This document shows positions 42,942 to 52,208 of a stretch of 64,000 bases of DNA, piece after piece (the first letter of the stretch is position 1; each line of letters opens with the position of its first letter). The notes below the pieces were generated by a model. It was not told where the DNA came from, searched no databases, and was given only the letters and a program-made list of their open reading frames with translations. Source of the stretch: Pontibacter deserti (lineage in GTDB: Bacteria; Bacteroidota; Bacteroidia; Cytophagales; Hymenobacteraceae). Made by a program: the position numbers and the translations under genes. The stretch is taken from positions 868,001 through 932,000 of the forward strand of contig NZ_JALPRS010000001.1 in assembly GCF_023630255.1 (NCBI RefSeq). Reading direction: 5' to 3'.

Positions 42942-44060
42942 TTATACTTTTTGAGTGAATGTTACCTGTAGCAATGCTTCTTTTAAACGAACCATCGCAA
43001 GCTCTAAAATATGCCTTTCCACAGCAAACGACATCCGTACATGTCCAATACCACCAAACTTATCGCCATTCACAACTATAAGATTATGTTTGTGTTGCAG
43101 GTAATCACATAAATCTTCAGTTGAATTTATAGATGTGCCATCCGGTGATGTACTTCCAATATAATACCTCAGGTCCGGGAAGAAATAATAGGCGCCATCG
43201 GGTATATAGAACGATACGTGCGGTATAGCTTCAAGCCCTTTCTGCATGATTTTGCGGTGTTCTTTCAGCACTTCCAGCATAGGTGCAAGTGCCTCATTGC
43301 TGTGTTGTATAGTTGCCAGAGCTGCTTCCTGTATAAACATACTTACCCCGGAAAAGGTACTAGACTGGAAATCTATACTTTGTCTGATGACATCAGCAGG
43401 GGCTACCATATACCCAATGCGCCACCCGGACATGGCAAAGTTCTTGGAAAAGCCATTAACAACAATTACTCTTTCCTGCGGGCCCGCGCAGGAAAGGGCA
43501 GAAGTAAAAGGCTTGCTGTAAGTATCAAGGTCATAAATCTCATCACTGATCAGGTATAGGTTTGGATAGTCGTGCAGCAACGCAAGTATAGCTTCAAGTT
43601 CCTGTTTACTGTAGATACGGCCGGTAGGGTTAGCTGGGTTAGTGAGCAGGAGCAAGCGGCTTTTATCTGTTAGTACCTGGCGCAGGGCATCCACATCCAA
43701 GTTATAGTTGGTTTCAGGTGTTGTCTGTATCGTTACCAGTTTGCCTTTGCTATATTTCAGTAGTTCGTTAAACCCAAACCAGGCAGGTACAGGTATCACC
43801 ACTTCATCCTCGTCGTGCAGCAGCACTGAACATAAATTGAAAAGGGCCTGCTTTGTGCCAGGAGTAACGAGAATCTGTTCAGGGCTTACGTTTATGCCAT
43901 CCTGAGTGTAGCGTTTGGCAATGGCCTCGCGTAATTCGGGTGATCCTTCGGCAGGACCATAATAAGTTTGCCCGGATTTTATTGCGGCAGTGGCAGCAGT
44001 AATGGCAGCATCAGGGCTTCTGAAATAGCTTGCCCCGGATGCCAGGTTCAGTTCAGTCAT
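42942..44060 (-). CDS. PLP-dependent class I/II aminotransferase
   Basis: 372 residues. Motifs: YGPAEGSPELREAIAKRY (34-51), TPGTKQALF, NPANPTGRIYS, SDEIYDLDTY and PLP Lys in GFSKNFAMSGWRIGY. Slightly shorter at the N-terminus than typical AspC-like enzymes. It begins 1 bp after egtD, implying one operon; it may supply a PLP step (C-S lyase, the EgtE role) or simply be a general aminotransferase. Confidence 0.85.
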   Translation of the reverse strand: MTELNLASGASYFRSPDAAITAATAAIKSGQTYYGPAEGSPELREAIAKRYTQDGINVSPEQILVTPGTKQALFNLCSVLLHDEDEVVIPVPAWFGFNELLKYSKGKLVTIQTTPETNYNLDVDALRQVLTDKSRLLLLTNPANPTGRIYSKQELEAILALLHDYPNLYLISDEIYDLDTYSKPFTSALSCAGPQERVIVVNGFSKNFAMSGWRIGYMVAPADVIRQSIDFQSSTFSGVSMFIQEAALATIQHSNEALAPMLEVLKEHRKIMQKGLEAIPHVSFYIPDGAYYFFPDLRYYIGSTSPDGTSINSTEDLCDYLQHKHNLIVVNGDKFGGIGHVRMSFAVERHILELAMVRLKEALLQVTFTQKV

Positions 44061-44061
44061 G

Positions 44062-45072
44062 TTAAGTTACAACGTATAAAACATCAGCAAAATAGTGGTT
44101 TTTGTCCTGAAATATATGCTGCAACTCAAAACCAAGTTCCTGTCCCATTGTTTCGGCTTGTTTTAAAGTAAATTTGTAGGAGCTTTCAGTATGGATAGCC
44201 TCCCAGGCATGGAAATAAAAGCTTTGTCCGGTCGCTTTTATACTTACTTCCTGATCCTGCTGGCTGATGAGAAAGCTTTTCATGACGCCCTCCTGTGGAT
44301 CGTAGAGCGCAAAATGTTTGAACTGACCCACATCAAAGTTGCCCCCCAGTTCGCGGTTAATGCGGTGTAGCAGGTTCAGGTTAAAATCGGCAGTTACGCC
44401 TGCTGCATCATCGTAAGCCCGAAGAATAGTTTCAGGTTCTTTACACAGGTCCATACCTATCAGTAACATATCTCCGGGTTGCATATGTGAGCGCACCTTC
44501 TTCAGGAATGCCATTCGCTCATCGGGATTGAAGTTGCCGATATTAGACCCAAGGAACAACAGCACTTTACGGCTCGGTTTGTTTGCATCCAGCCAATCCA
44601 GGGCATCAAAATAATCACCCACCACAGCATGTGTCTGCAATTCAGGTAGTTCGTCGTGTAAGTTTTCACAAAGCTCCACCATGGCATCACCGGATATATC
44701 AACCGGCACATAATCGAAATCAGACTGCTGCAGGAGCAGTTGACGAAGTATGATTTTAGTTTTAGTGGCATCACCGGCACCAAGGTCTATCAAATGGAAA
44801 TTACCCTTTGCTGCTAATTGTGAGGATATAGTCTGCTGGTGTGTAGTAAATACATTGTGCTCGCTGCGAGTAAGGTAATACTCCGGCAAATGCATTATTT
44901 TCTGAAACAGGCGGCTGCCTTCTCCATCGTAGAAGTACCTGGACGATAATTGTTTCTGCTGTTGGCTTAGTCCTTCTTTTACATCCTGTGCAAACCTGGC
45001 GGTAGCGCTTTTACCCGTTTCTGATTTGCTCAGGTCGGTTATCTGTGTGGTGGTGCTGTAGTAAGTTGTCAT
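44062..45072 (-). CDS. egtD: L-histidine N-alpha-methyltransferase EgtD
   Basis: 336 residues. Trimethylates histidine to hercynine with SAM. Diagnostic motifs: LPEYYLTRSE (about 62-71), HLIDLGAGDATKTKIIL (SAM site), PVDISGDAM and FLGSNIGNFNPDERMAFL. Six bp after egtB, same strand. Matches family length and the known egtB-egtD pairing. Confidence 0.94.
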   Translation of the reverse strand: MTTYYSTTTQITDLSKSETGKSATARFAQDVKEGLSQQQKQLSSRYFYDGEGSRLFQKIMHLPEYYLTRSEHNVFTTHQQTISSQLAAKGNFHLIDLGAGDATKTKIILRQLLLQQSDFDYVPVDISGDAMVELCENLHDELPELQTHAVVGDYFDALDWLDANKPSRKVLLFLGSNIGNFNPDERMAFLKKVRSHMQPGDMLLIGMDLCKEPETILRAYDDAAGVTADFNLNLLHRINRELGGNFDVGQFKHFALYDPQEGVMKSFLISQQDQEVSIKATGQSFYFHAWEAIHTESSYKFTLKQAETMGQELGFELQHIFQDKNHYFADVLYVVT

Positions 45073-45078
45073 GTGGTT

Positions 45079-46344
45079 TTATTTGTTAGCCAGCCTGATG
45101 CCAGTGAATTGCCAGCGCTTATCCGGATGAAAAAAGTTGCGATAGGTGGTTCGGATGTGGTCTGAAGGTGTAGCGCAGGAGCCGCCGCGTAATACCATCT
45201 GGTTGATCATAAACTTGCCATTATACTCGCCCAGTGCTCCCGGGGCAGTAGAAAAACCGGGATAGGGATGATACGCGCTATAGGTCCATTCCCATGCATC
45301 ACCGTATAGTTGCTGCATTCCGTTTTGGTTAGGACTGGCAGCAGTTGGCTCCAGTAAACCGTTATCTGAAAAATTGCCCTGATGCGGTGGGTAAGCCTGT
45401 GTTGCAGCTTCCCATTCATACTCGGTTAACAAGCGCTTACCGGCCCAGTTGGCATAAGCATTGGCTTCATAAAAACTGATATGACTAACCGGTGCGTTCA
45501 GGTCAAGTTCCTGTAAACCATGTAAGGAGTAACGGAGCCATCTGCCGTTTTTGTTTACCCAGTAAAGCGGTGATTCCCAGTTTGATGTTTTAGATAAGCT
45601 AAAGCCTTCATCTAACCAAAACCTGAAATCAACATAACCGCCATCTTCCATAAAGTTCAGGTACTCACCATTCGTAACCAGCCGGTTCATTACCTGAAAA
45701 TCCTGTATCAAAACTTCATGCACCCCCAGTTCATTATCAAAACAGAAGTCATTTCCCTGGTAACCAATTCTGTAAATTCCGCCAGGCACATCCAGGTAAG
45801 TAGCAGGTACATATTCAGCCTTTTCAAGTTCATGTGCGGAAGTATAAGCAGGTAATAATGGATTGGTACTGAGAATATATTTAATGTCGGTGAGCAGCAG
45901 TTCCTGGTGTTGTTGTTCGTGCTGCAGGCCAAGTTCCAGCACAGGCAGCATCTCTTTCAGGGTGCGCTCATCAGGATTCTCCAGAAGCTTTGTCAGGTGC
46001 TCGTTTACATGACTGCGGTACTGATAAATGTCGCGGAGTGGCGGGCGGGTTAATGTGCTGCGTTCGGCGCGTTGTACCCGGTTGCCCACGCTGTTATAGT
46101 ATGAGTTAAAGAGGTAGCTATAGTTTGAATGGAATACTTTATACTTCGGTAAATAAGGTTTTAACACAAACTCTTCGAAGAACCACGTAGTATGTGCCAT
46201 ATGCCATTTGGGTGGACTCACGTCCACCATTGGCTGCACCACTGTATCTTCAGGTTCCAGGGGTTTACAGATATTCTCTGTCTGATTCCTGATTCTTTGA
46301 AACCGGGTTAACAGATCTGTTAAGCTCGTGCTGATAGCTTTCAT
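45079..46344 (-). CDS. egtB: Ergothioneine sulfoxide synthase EgtB
   Basis: 421 residues. N-terminal DinB_2 domain with iron ligands in KWHMAHTTW (His51) and HEQQHQE (His142, His146), and a C-terminal formylglycine-generating-like domain (FQVMNRLVTNGEYLNF, GDAWEWTYSAYHPYP, MVLRGGSC). It joins a thiol donor to hercynine with oxygen. No egtA or egtC genes are adjacent, which fits a cysteine-using variant. Confidence 0.94.
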   Translation of the reverse strand: MKAISTSLTDLLTRFQRIRNQTENICKPLEPEDTVVQPMVDVSPPKWHMAHTTWFFEEFVLKPYLPKYKVFHSNYSYLFNSYYNSVGNRVQRAERSTLTRPPLRDIYQYRSHVNEHLTKLLENPDERTLKEMLPVLELGLQHEQQHQELLLTDIKYILSTNPLLPAYTSAHELEKAEYVPATYLDVPGGIYRIGYQGNDFCFDNELGVHEVLIQDFQVMNRLVTNGEYLNFMEDGGYVDFRFWLDEGFSLSKTSNWESPLYWVNKNGRWLRYSLHGLQELDLNAPVSHISFYEANAYANWAGKRLLTEYEWEAATQAYPPHQGNFSDNGLLEPTAASPNQNGMQQLYGDAWEWTYSAYHPYPGFSTAPGALGEYNGKFMINQMVLRGGSCATPSDHIRTTYRNFFHPDKRWQFTGIRLANK

Positions 46345-46495
46345 AGTGCTGGGATTGAAGAGTACGTGTTAGTTGATACGTAGGTACAACAGAAGAAAAA
46401 CCGGTAGCAGTGCTCTAATGTTTAATCTTATGCCGCTACATACGGTGATTCAGTCAGGTTTGATTTAATTTGCAGTTACACTCACTACTACACAA

Positions 46496-47566
46496 ATGGC
46501 TCTACAGTGCTCCTTTATACCGTATACGCTTCATTTTAAATTTGATGCCCGTACCTCCAGGGGCGCGATCTCTCAGCATCAGGTCTATTTTATCAAACTC
46601 CTTAACACAGCTGAACAAAGTATAGTTGGGGTAGGCGAGTGTGCACCGCTGGCAGGCCTAAGTATAGATTACAGGCCGGATTTAGTTCAGAAACTGGAAG
46701 AAGTATGCCAACTCATAAATGGTTTAAAAACTGAATCAATTACACTTACCGAGGTATCAGAACAACCGGATTTGCAGGAGTGGCCTGCAGTTCGCTTTGC
46801 ACTGGAAACTGCCTTGCTGGACCTTAAAAATGGTGGAAAGCGGGTACTGTATAATAACATGTTTAGTAGCGGTGAAGCCGGTATACCCATTAACGGGTTG
46901 GTGTGGATGGGTGATAAAGACTTTATGCAGCAGCAGATAGCTCAAAAATTAGCCCAGGGCTATACTTGCTTAAAGCTTAAAATAGGCGGGCTTGATTTTA
47001 CAACTGAACTGGAGATACTGCAACATATACGCGAAGCGGCACCGGAGAACGAACTGACCATACGCGTTGATGCCAATGGTGCTTTTTCTCCTGAAGATGC
47101 CTTTAAAAAACTGGACAGACTAGCGAGGTATAATGTCCATAGTATAGAGCAACCTATAAAGCAGGGGCAATGGAAGGCAATGGCTGAATTATGTGCTTAT
47201 ACTCCAGTTCCAATAGCCCTTGATGAGGAACTGATCGGGGTACAGACGCCGGATAAACAGGAAGAGCTACTTGATGCTATAAAACCACAGTACATTATAC
47301 TTAAGCCAACTTTGGTAGGTGGCTTACAAGCAAGCTCAGACTGGATAGATCTGGCAGAAAAGCGAAGTATAGGCTGGTGGATGACCTCTGCCTTGGAATC
47401 AAATATAGGGTTAAATGCCATCAGCCAGTTGACTGCGAATTATGCTATCACTATGCCGCAGGGGCTTGGTACTGGGCAACTATACCATAACAATATTGCT
47501 TCGCCGCTGCAAATAGAACAAGGTGAGCTTTGGTACCGGCAGCAGCAGGAGTGGGGGCACGTATAA
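46496..47566 (+). CDS. menC: o-Succinylbenzoate synthase / enolase-superfamily enzyme
   Basis: 356 residues. Enolase superfamily with the lysine KLKIGG (Lys160/Lys162), metal ligands Asp192 (RVDANGA), Glu218 (IEQP), Asp243 (LDEEL) and second Lys270 (LKPTLVGG). These fit OSB synthase of menaquinone synthesis; dipeptide epimerase is the alternative, but the WWMTSALESNIGLNA segment supports MenC. Its stop abuts the end of the convergent sirtuin gene with no gap. Confidence 0.87.
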   Translation: MALQCSFIPYTLHFKFDARTSRGAISQHQVYFIKLLNTAEQSIVGVGECAPLAGLSIDYRPDLVQKLEEVCQLINGLKTESITLTEVSEQPDLQEWPAVRFALETALLDLKNGGKRVLYNNMFSSGEAGIPINGLVWMGDKDFMQQQIAQKLAQGYTCLKLKIGGLDFTTELEILQHIREAAPENELTIRVDANGAFSPEDAFKKLDRLARYNVHSIEQPIKQGQWKAMAELCAYTPVPIALDEELIGVQTPDKQEELLDAIKPQYIILKPTLVGGLQASSDWIDLAEKRSIGWWMTSALESNIGLNAISQLTANYAITMPQGLGTGQLYHNNIASPLQIEQGELWYRQQQEWGHV

Positions 47567-48262
47567 TTACAGGTATTTCTCTAACAGTAACTCTCTTACT
47601 TTAACCATCCCGGTACTTGCTTTGTCTTCTATCAGGTGCAGGTTGGGGCGTTTGCGCACGGCAGGTAATTTAGGGTCTACAACTATAACCGGTACATCCT
47701 CCGGAACCAGATCTACTAATCCGGCTGCCGGGTATACAACCAGCGAAGTACCTACCACTAAAAATATATCGGCCTGTAGCGTTTCTTCTATCGCATTTTC
47801 CATCATCGGTACAGGCTCTCCGAACCATACTATATTCGGACGCAGTTGCGAACCGCGCTCGCATTTATCACCTTTGTTCAGTTGCCAGCCTTTAATGGGG
47901 TATATTAACTTTTCGTCTAGTGTACTTCTGCTCTCGAACAGTTTTCCGTGCAGGTGCAGCACATTGGTAGAGCCGGCTCGTTCGTGCAGGTCGTCTACAT
48001 TTTGTGTAATGATGTGTACATCAAAGTACTTTTCGAGTTCTGCCAGTATGGTATGGCCGGGATTAGGTTTTACAGCATGCGCATTTTTACGCCGCTGGTT
48101 ATAAAACTCCAGTACCAGTTCCGGATTTTTACGCCAGCCTTGCGGAGAAGCCACTTCCATCACATCGTACCCCTCCCAGAGCCCGTCAGCATCCCGGAAT
48201 GTAGCAATTCCGCTTTCTGCACTTACACCTGCTCCGGTTAATACAACCAGTTTCTTTTTCAT
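47567..48262 (-). CDS. NAD-dependent protein deacylase (sirtuin class III)
   Basis: 231 residues. TGAGVSAESGIATFRDADG (9-27), QNVDDLHERAG, catalytic His105 in HLHGKLFESR, and Y54/R57 (the Sirt5-type YxxR pair that prefers succinyl or acetyl lysine). Oddity: the zinc module has a single Cys (C134) where classical sirtuins have four, and the rest of the loop is replaced by LIYPIKGWQLNKGD. Similar zinc-poor forms occur in related bacteria. Confidence 0.88.
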   Translation of the reverse strand: MKKKLVVLTGAGVSAESGIATFRDADGLWEGYDVMEVASPQGWRKNPELVLEFYNQRRKNAHAVKPNPGHTILAELEKYFDVHIITQNVDDLHERAGSTNVLHLHGKLFESRSTLDEKLIYPIKGWQLNKGDKCERGSQLRPNIVWFGEPVPMMENAIEETLQADIFLVVGTSLVVYPAAGLVDLVPEDVPVIVVDPKLPAVRKRPNLHLIEDKASTGMVKVRELLLEKYL

Positions 48263-48647
48263 AGATCTGCCCCTTTAATCTAATTTACCTGAACCTTTAA
48301 AAATTTTTACTATCTAAAACTATACGTTGTATTTATGTTAGCTGGCGATAAGTATAACTTTATCGTGTATTGGTATACTTTAACTATTTAATCTGCAATG
48401 TAAGTACTTAAGTATAATGTATTTCAAATATAGGTTGTTTTGAATGTTTGTAATTATTTTAATGTTAATATTTGCGTTTTTGATATCCGGTATTTAATTT
48501 GCAGTAGATCATCCGAATAATCTTTAATTATTTCTGGTGGGAATGCTGTTTAAACGAAGTTTGCTTAACTATAAATTATAATCACGATAGATGGAATTAT
48601 ACTGGCATACTTCTTGGTTAATCCACTGTAAACTAAACTTTTAGCCA
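48263..48647. other. AT-rich intergenic region
   Basis: 385 bp with several AAGTATA/TATACTT motifs and T-rich stretches. No gene or RNA recognised; probably promoter region of the small membrane protein and/or the divergent sirtuin gene. Confidence 0.4.
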
Positions 48648-48893
48648 ATGTTAGATCTTCTAAATTTCGTAGCGCTCTCAGGTGTTTTCAACGTTTTGTT
48701 TTTCTGGTATGCCTCTACTAAAATGAAATCAAAGGCTGATCCGATAAAAACGCTTGTTGTATCTTTCGTATTTTCTATACCTCTGAGTTTCCTGTTGATA
48801 GGCGTTTATACAACTATGCTTATTTACGCTGCAAAGACGGGTGCTAACGAAGATGCCATGTGGGAATACATGGAACAGGAAGAACTACAGTAA
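48648..48893 (+). CDS. Small two-TM membrane protein
   Basis: 81 residues with two hydrophobic helices (about 5-21 and 36-61) and an acidic C-terminal tail (EDAMWEYMEQEELQ). No family recognised. Followed by a good terminator, which supports it as a real single gene. Confidence 0.6.
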   Translation: MLDLLNFVALSGVFNVLFFWYASTKMKSKADPIKTLVVSFVFSIPLSFLLIGVYTTMLIYAAKTGANEDAMWEYMEQEELQ

Positions 48894-48957
48894 CAGCATC
48901 TTATTTTATAAATACAAAGCAACTATACCGACCTAGGTCAGTTTAAAAGATATTATA

Positions 48958-48988
48958 AACGACAGCCCATAAAGCTGTCGTTTTTTAT
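48958..48988. terminator. Terminator (bidirectional)
   Basis: AAACGACAGC-N7-GCTGTCGTTTTTT, 65 bp after the small membrane protein and before the end of the polyferredoxin gene. Confidence 0.8.
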
Positions 48989-49035
48989 TTGTATACCGAG
49001 TATAGAACCTCTAAAAGCCAAAAATTTAACAGGCG

Positions 49036-50367
49036 TCAGGAAAGTATAGTTACAGCCTCCCGCTCTATTAAGGTTGTACCGTGGTATCTGCCTTCCCTTG
49101 GTCCGTTTTCTAGCTTTAAAACTCCTCTTGGGCAAACATGAGCGCAAATGCCACAGCCCACACACGAAGACCGGATAATTGGTTCGCCTTGCTGCGCATA
49201 CCAGCGCACATCAATACCCATTTCGCAGTAAGTAGAGCAATTGCCGCACGAAATACATTGCCCGCCGTTGGTCGTAATACGGAAGCGGGAGAAGTGCTTT
49301 TGCAGTATACCTAAATAGGCAGCCATGGGGCAACCAAAGCGGCACCACACCCTGTTCCCCATAATCGGATAAAAGCCAACACCTACCACCCCTGAAAAAA
49401 TGGAGCCTATAAAGAAACCGTAGCTCCTGGAAAAACCTCCGGACAAATCGCCAAACAAACTCCCTCCAGACCATGAATTGATCCAGAGCAGGAGGGTTGT
49501 GATAATTACAAAGCCAAGAATAGGGTAGATGATGGCTACTTCCCATTGCCAGGCTTTTTTACTTTTATCAGATAAGTGTCGATAAGGGTCTCCGGCTGTT
49601 TCGGCGAGGCCACCGCAGCCGCATACCCAGGAGCAGTACCATCGTTTGCCGTAAAAGTAGGTAAGTACCGGTGTTGCCAGAAAAGAAAGTACAGCTCCCC
49701 AGAAAACCATGAATACACCCAGCGCCTGACCATTATCTATCAGGTAACCAACCGTACTCGGGAATAAATAATCATACTTTAATGGCCAGAAATAGCTGAA
49801 ATAAAATTCTGGTTGATTAAAAGCTAGCAGTAACCCGGGCAATATAAATGCAAACCCCAATTGAAAGAAAATAACAGAGCAGGTGCGGATAAGATGGTAA
49901 CGGTTATTCCGATATTTAAGCAGTGCATAGACACCCATCAGCATCACAGCCAATGTGTAGAACGTACCATACAGAAACCACTGATCAGAAGGCTTATTTC
50001 GCAGCCATTGACTGAAAGGTTCTAGAGCAACTATAAGGCCTTGTAAAGTCTCGGGGAACCAGTAAAGCAGGATGTAAAAGCCCGTTAAAAGTATACCTAA
50101 TGCCCATGCCGAAATGCCTCGTGAAGTTAAGTCCTTCTGCCAAAGGCCATTGTTCTGATGAGCTACATGTTTAGGTAACCGTGAGCAAACTATGGCAATC
50201 AATCCTCCTAAAATTAACAGCCCGATTCCGCTCATTCCCCATACAACAGGATTGATAGTGTTGCCGCCAGTTATAGTTGTTAAAAAACATAGTGCGCTGA
50301 TGGCCAGCAAGGTATAACCTAAGTATTTAAAGTACAAGTATAGCTTGTTTGTAGCTGTTGTCACCAT
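49036..50367 (-). CDS. Membrane polyferredoxin (NapH/CcoG-like 4Fe-4S protein)
   Basis: 443 residues with about eight membrane helices. Cys motifs: WYCSWVCGCGG in the membrane-side loop, CRFGCPMAAYLG, then two ferredoxin clusters CISCGNCSTYC and CVGCGICAHVCP near the C-terminus (after residue 370). Topology resembles NapH/MauM-type quinol-linked proteins. Likely passes electrons between quinol or a periplasmic donor and a redox enzyme. Three bp after the flavoprotein gene. Confidence 0.85.
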   Translation of the reverse strand: MVTTATNKLYLYFKYLGYTLLAISALCFLTTITGGNTINPVVWGMSGIGLLILGGLIAIVCSRLPKHVAHQNNGLWQKDLTSRGISAWALGILLTGFYILLYWFPETLQGLIVALEPFSQWLRNKPSDQWFLYGTFYTLAVMLMGVYALLKYRNNRYHLIRTCSVIFFQLGFAFILPGLLLAFNQPEFYFSYFWPLKYDYLFPSTVGYLIDNGQALGVFMVFWGAVLSFLATPVLTYFYGKRWYCSWVCGCGGLAETAGDPYRHLSDKSKKAWQWEVAIIYPILGFVIITTLLLWINSWSGGSLFGDLSGGFSRSYGFFIGSIFSGVVGVGFYPIMGNRVWCRFGCPMAAYLGILQKHFSRFRITTNGGQCISCGNCSTYCEMGIDVRWYAQQGEPIIRSSCVGCGICAHVCPRGVLKLENGPREGRYHGTTLIEREAVTILS

Positions 50368-50370
50368 ACG

Positions 50371-51747
50371 TTAGTTGTTGTCGGACTTCTCAGAAAATAA
50401 AGATAAACGGTGGCGCAGTTTCCACCAGGTATGCTGCCTGGCAGGTTCTTGTCTGTCGGGGTACTGCTGGTAATACTGCTTCAGTAGCTCAGGCTCGTAT
50501 CGCTGGAAAAATTCTGTATCAAAATTTACTGCCGGCAACTGTTCCATTACCTGGTGTATGGTATACTTCTCTTGCAGCCAATGGTGGCAAAGATCATGTC
50601 TGAAGCGGATACCTAACAGATTTATACCTTTCAGTATGCCACTTTCCCGCTCATAAAATAAGCGAATGGCTTTGGTCTTAACAGGATGTTCCCAGTAAAG
50701 TGAACTATAGATCAGATCATCCCAATGGCGGGGCACAAAACCATAGGTCTGGTACTCGATATTCAGGAATTTAGCGGAATTAAACCAGGGGCCACGGTGG
50801 TAAGCATTCCGGGTGCCGGTAAGTATAGCCGAAAGCGCTTCGCCATGCTGCCGGCCGGTATACCAGAGTTGCTCCAATGCCGGCTCTCCTGGCGCCGGAT
50901 CTTTAAACTGGGCGCAATCGCCAATGGCAAATACATCAGGTATACTTGTTTCGAAAAAGTGATTAACCATAATGCCTTTATCTATCTCCAATGCTGTGTT
51001 CTTCAGAAAAGCAATGTTTGGTTTTACGCCAGTGGCTATACCTGTAAACTGGCAAGGCAGCTCTACTCCGCTCTTTGTTTTTACAGCGCGAACATTACCT
51101 TTTTCATCACCTACTATCTCTGTTACTTCATCCTGCAAGCATAAATCAATGCCACAATTCAGAATATGCTGTGTTACAAGTTTAGCTTCCTGTTCGGGCA
51201 GGTTGGTGCTCCAGTATAGTTTTTCGCGCACAAGCATCGTTACCTCAACGCCTTTACTCTGCAGCATTTCAGCCATTTCTATACCTATAAGTCCGCCACC
51301 AACTATAACAGCTTGTTTAATACCTATGGTTTGCTGCTGCATCAGTTCCAGGTCTTGCAGACTGATAAGTGCCTGCACGCCTTTCAGGTGCTGGCCAGGC
51401 CAGTTGTAATATACCGCTGACGAGCCTGTCGCCAATACAAGCTGGTCATAGGCCAGGAAAGCCCCATTCTGAAGTTTCAGAGCCTTTTGGTCAAAATCTA
51501 TACTAAGTACCAGGTCGTGCACAAGTTCAATCTTTTTCTCTTTCCAGTACCAGTCGGGGTATGGGGTGATGTCCTGCTGCCGCATATGGCCCATGTATAC
51601 ATACATCAGGGCAGGACGTGAGATATGAAGAGCAGATTCAGAGGACACAATGGTGATGCGGCAATCACTACGGGCACGAAGCCGTTGTGCCAGTGTTATA
51701 CCTGCAATTCCGTTTCCAATAACCACGACATGCTGATCTGGCTGCAT
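50371..51747 (-). CDS. FAD/NAD(P)-dependent oxidoreductase
   Basis: 458 residues. Two dinucleotide-binding motifs: VIGNGIAGITLAQRL (10-24, FAD) and VIVGGGLIGIEMAEML (about 147-162, NAD(P)H), then DVFAIGDCAQF for FAD. Related to rubredoxin/nitrite reductase reductases and NDH-2-like proteins. Co-transcribed with the polyferredoxin, so the pair may form a NAD(P)H-to-quinone/ferredoxin electron path. Confidence 0.88.
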   Translation of the reverse strand: MQPDQHVVVIGNGIAGITLAQRLRARSDCRITIVSSESALHISRPALMYVYMGHMRQQDITPYPDWYWKEKKIELVHDLVLSIDFDQKALKLQNGAFLAYDQLVLATGSSAVYYNWPGQHLKGVQALISLQDLELMQQQTIGIKQAVIVGGGLIGIEMAEMLQSKGVEVTMLVREKLYWSTNLPEQEAKLVTQHILNCGIDLCLQDEVTEIVGDEKGNVRAVKTKSGVELPCQFTGIATGVKPNIAFLKNTALEIDKGIMVNHFFETSIPDVFAIGDCAQFKDPAPGEPALEQLWYTGRQHGEALSAILTGTRNAYHRGPWFNSAKFLNIEYQTYGFVPRHWDDLIYSSLYWEHPVKTKAIRLFYERESGILKGINLLGIRFRHDLCHHWLQEKYTIHQVMEQLPAVNFDTEFFQRYEPELLKQYYQQYPDRQEPARQHTWWKLRHRLSLFSEKSDNN

Positions 51748-51892
51748 CCGGCGTTTGTAAAGATTTATACTACTGATTATTCTTGTCTGAAATGTATGAT
51801 CAAATATACCTGAAAACAGCCAGTATAACGAAGTGTTTTAATTTACTTATGCAGTGGAGCTCATAAGGTGCTGCCATCAGGAATATTGCATA

Positions 51893-51922
51893 AAAAAGGC
51901 CGGGCAATTACCCGGCCTTTTC
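51893..51922. terminator. Terminator
   Basis: AAAAAGGCCGGGCAATTACCCGGCCTTTT; a stem of 9 GC-rich bp just before the end of the next gene. Confidence 0.85.
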
Positions 51923-51933
51923 TTAAGTTATAC

Positions 51934-52170
51934 TTAGTGGCTTCCGGCGCTGCTGCCAATATCGGTACCGCCGTCCTGTACGTCGGCGCTGCCGCGGCTA
52001 CCGCTTTTCTGCGATGGTGCCCCGCCTGCTCTGCCTTTCATTAACTGGTCGTTGTTTACGTCCTGCTGCTGACCTGTCGGATGTATATTAGGTACTTTGT
52101 TCCCTTTATTAACCGTTTTGTTCAGGTCTTCGTTTTTCAGTTTATCGTTATTTCTATCGTTCTTATTCAT
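51934..52170 (-). CDS. Small hydrophilic disordered protein
   Basis: 78 residues, Asn/Asp/Lys/Gly-rich, without hydrophobic core (MNKNDRNNDKLKNEDLNK...). It looks intrinsically disordered, like hydrophilin or general stress proteins. Located next to three larger disordered proteins; 38 bp after the end of the first of them, likely the same transcript. Confidence 0.65.
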   Translation of the reverse strand: MNKNDRNNDKLKNEDLNKTVNKGNKVPNIHPTGQQQDVNNDQLMKGRAGGAPSQKSGSRGSADVQDGGTDIGSSAGSH

Positions 52171-52208
52171 CTTTCTAAAATTTAAGTTAGGGCAAAATTG
52201 CCTTTTAG

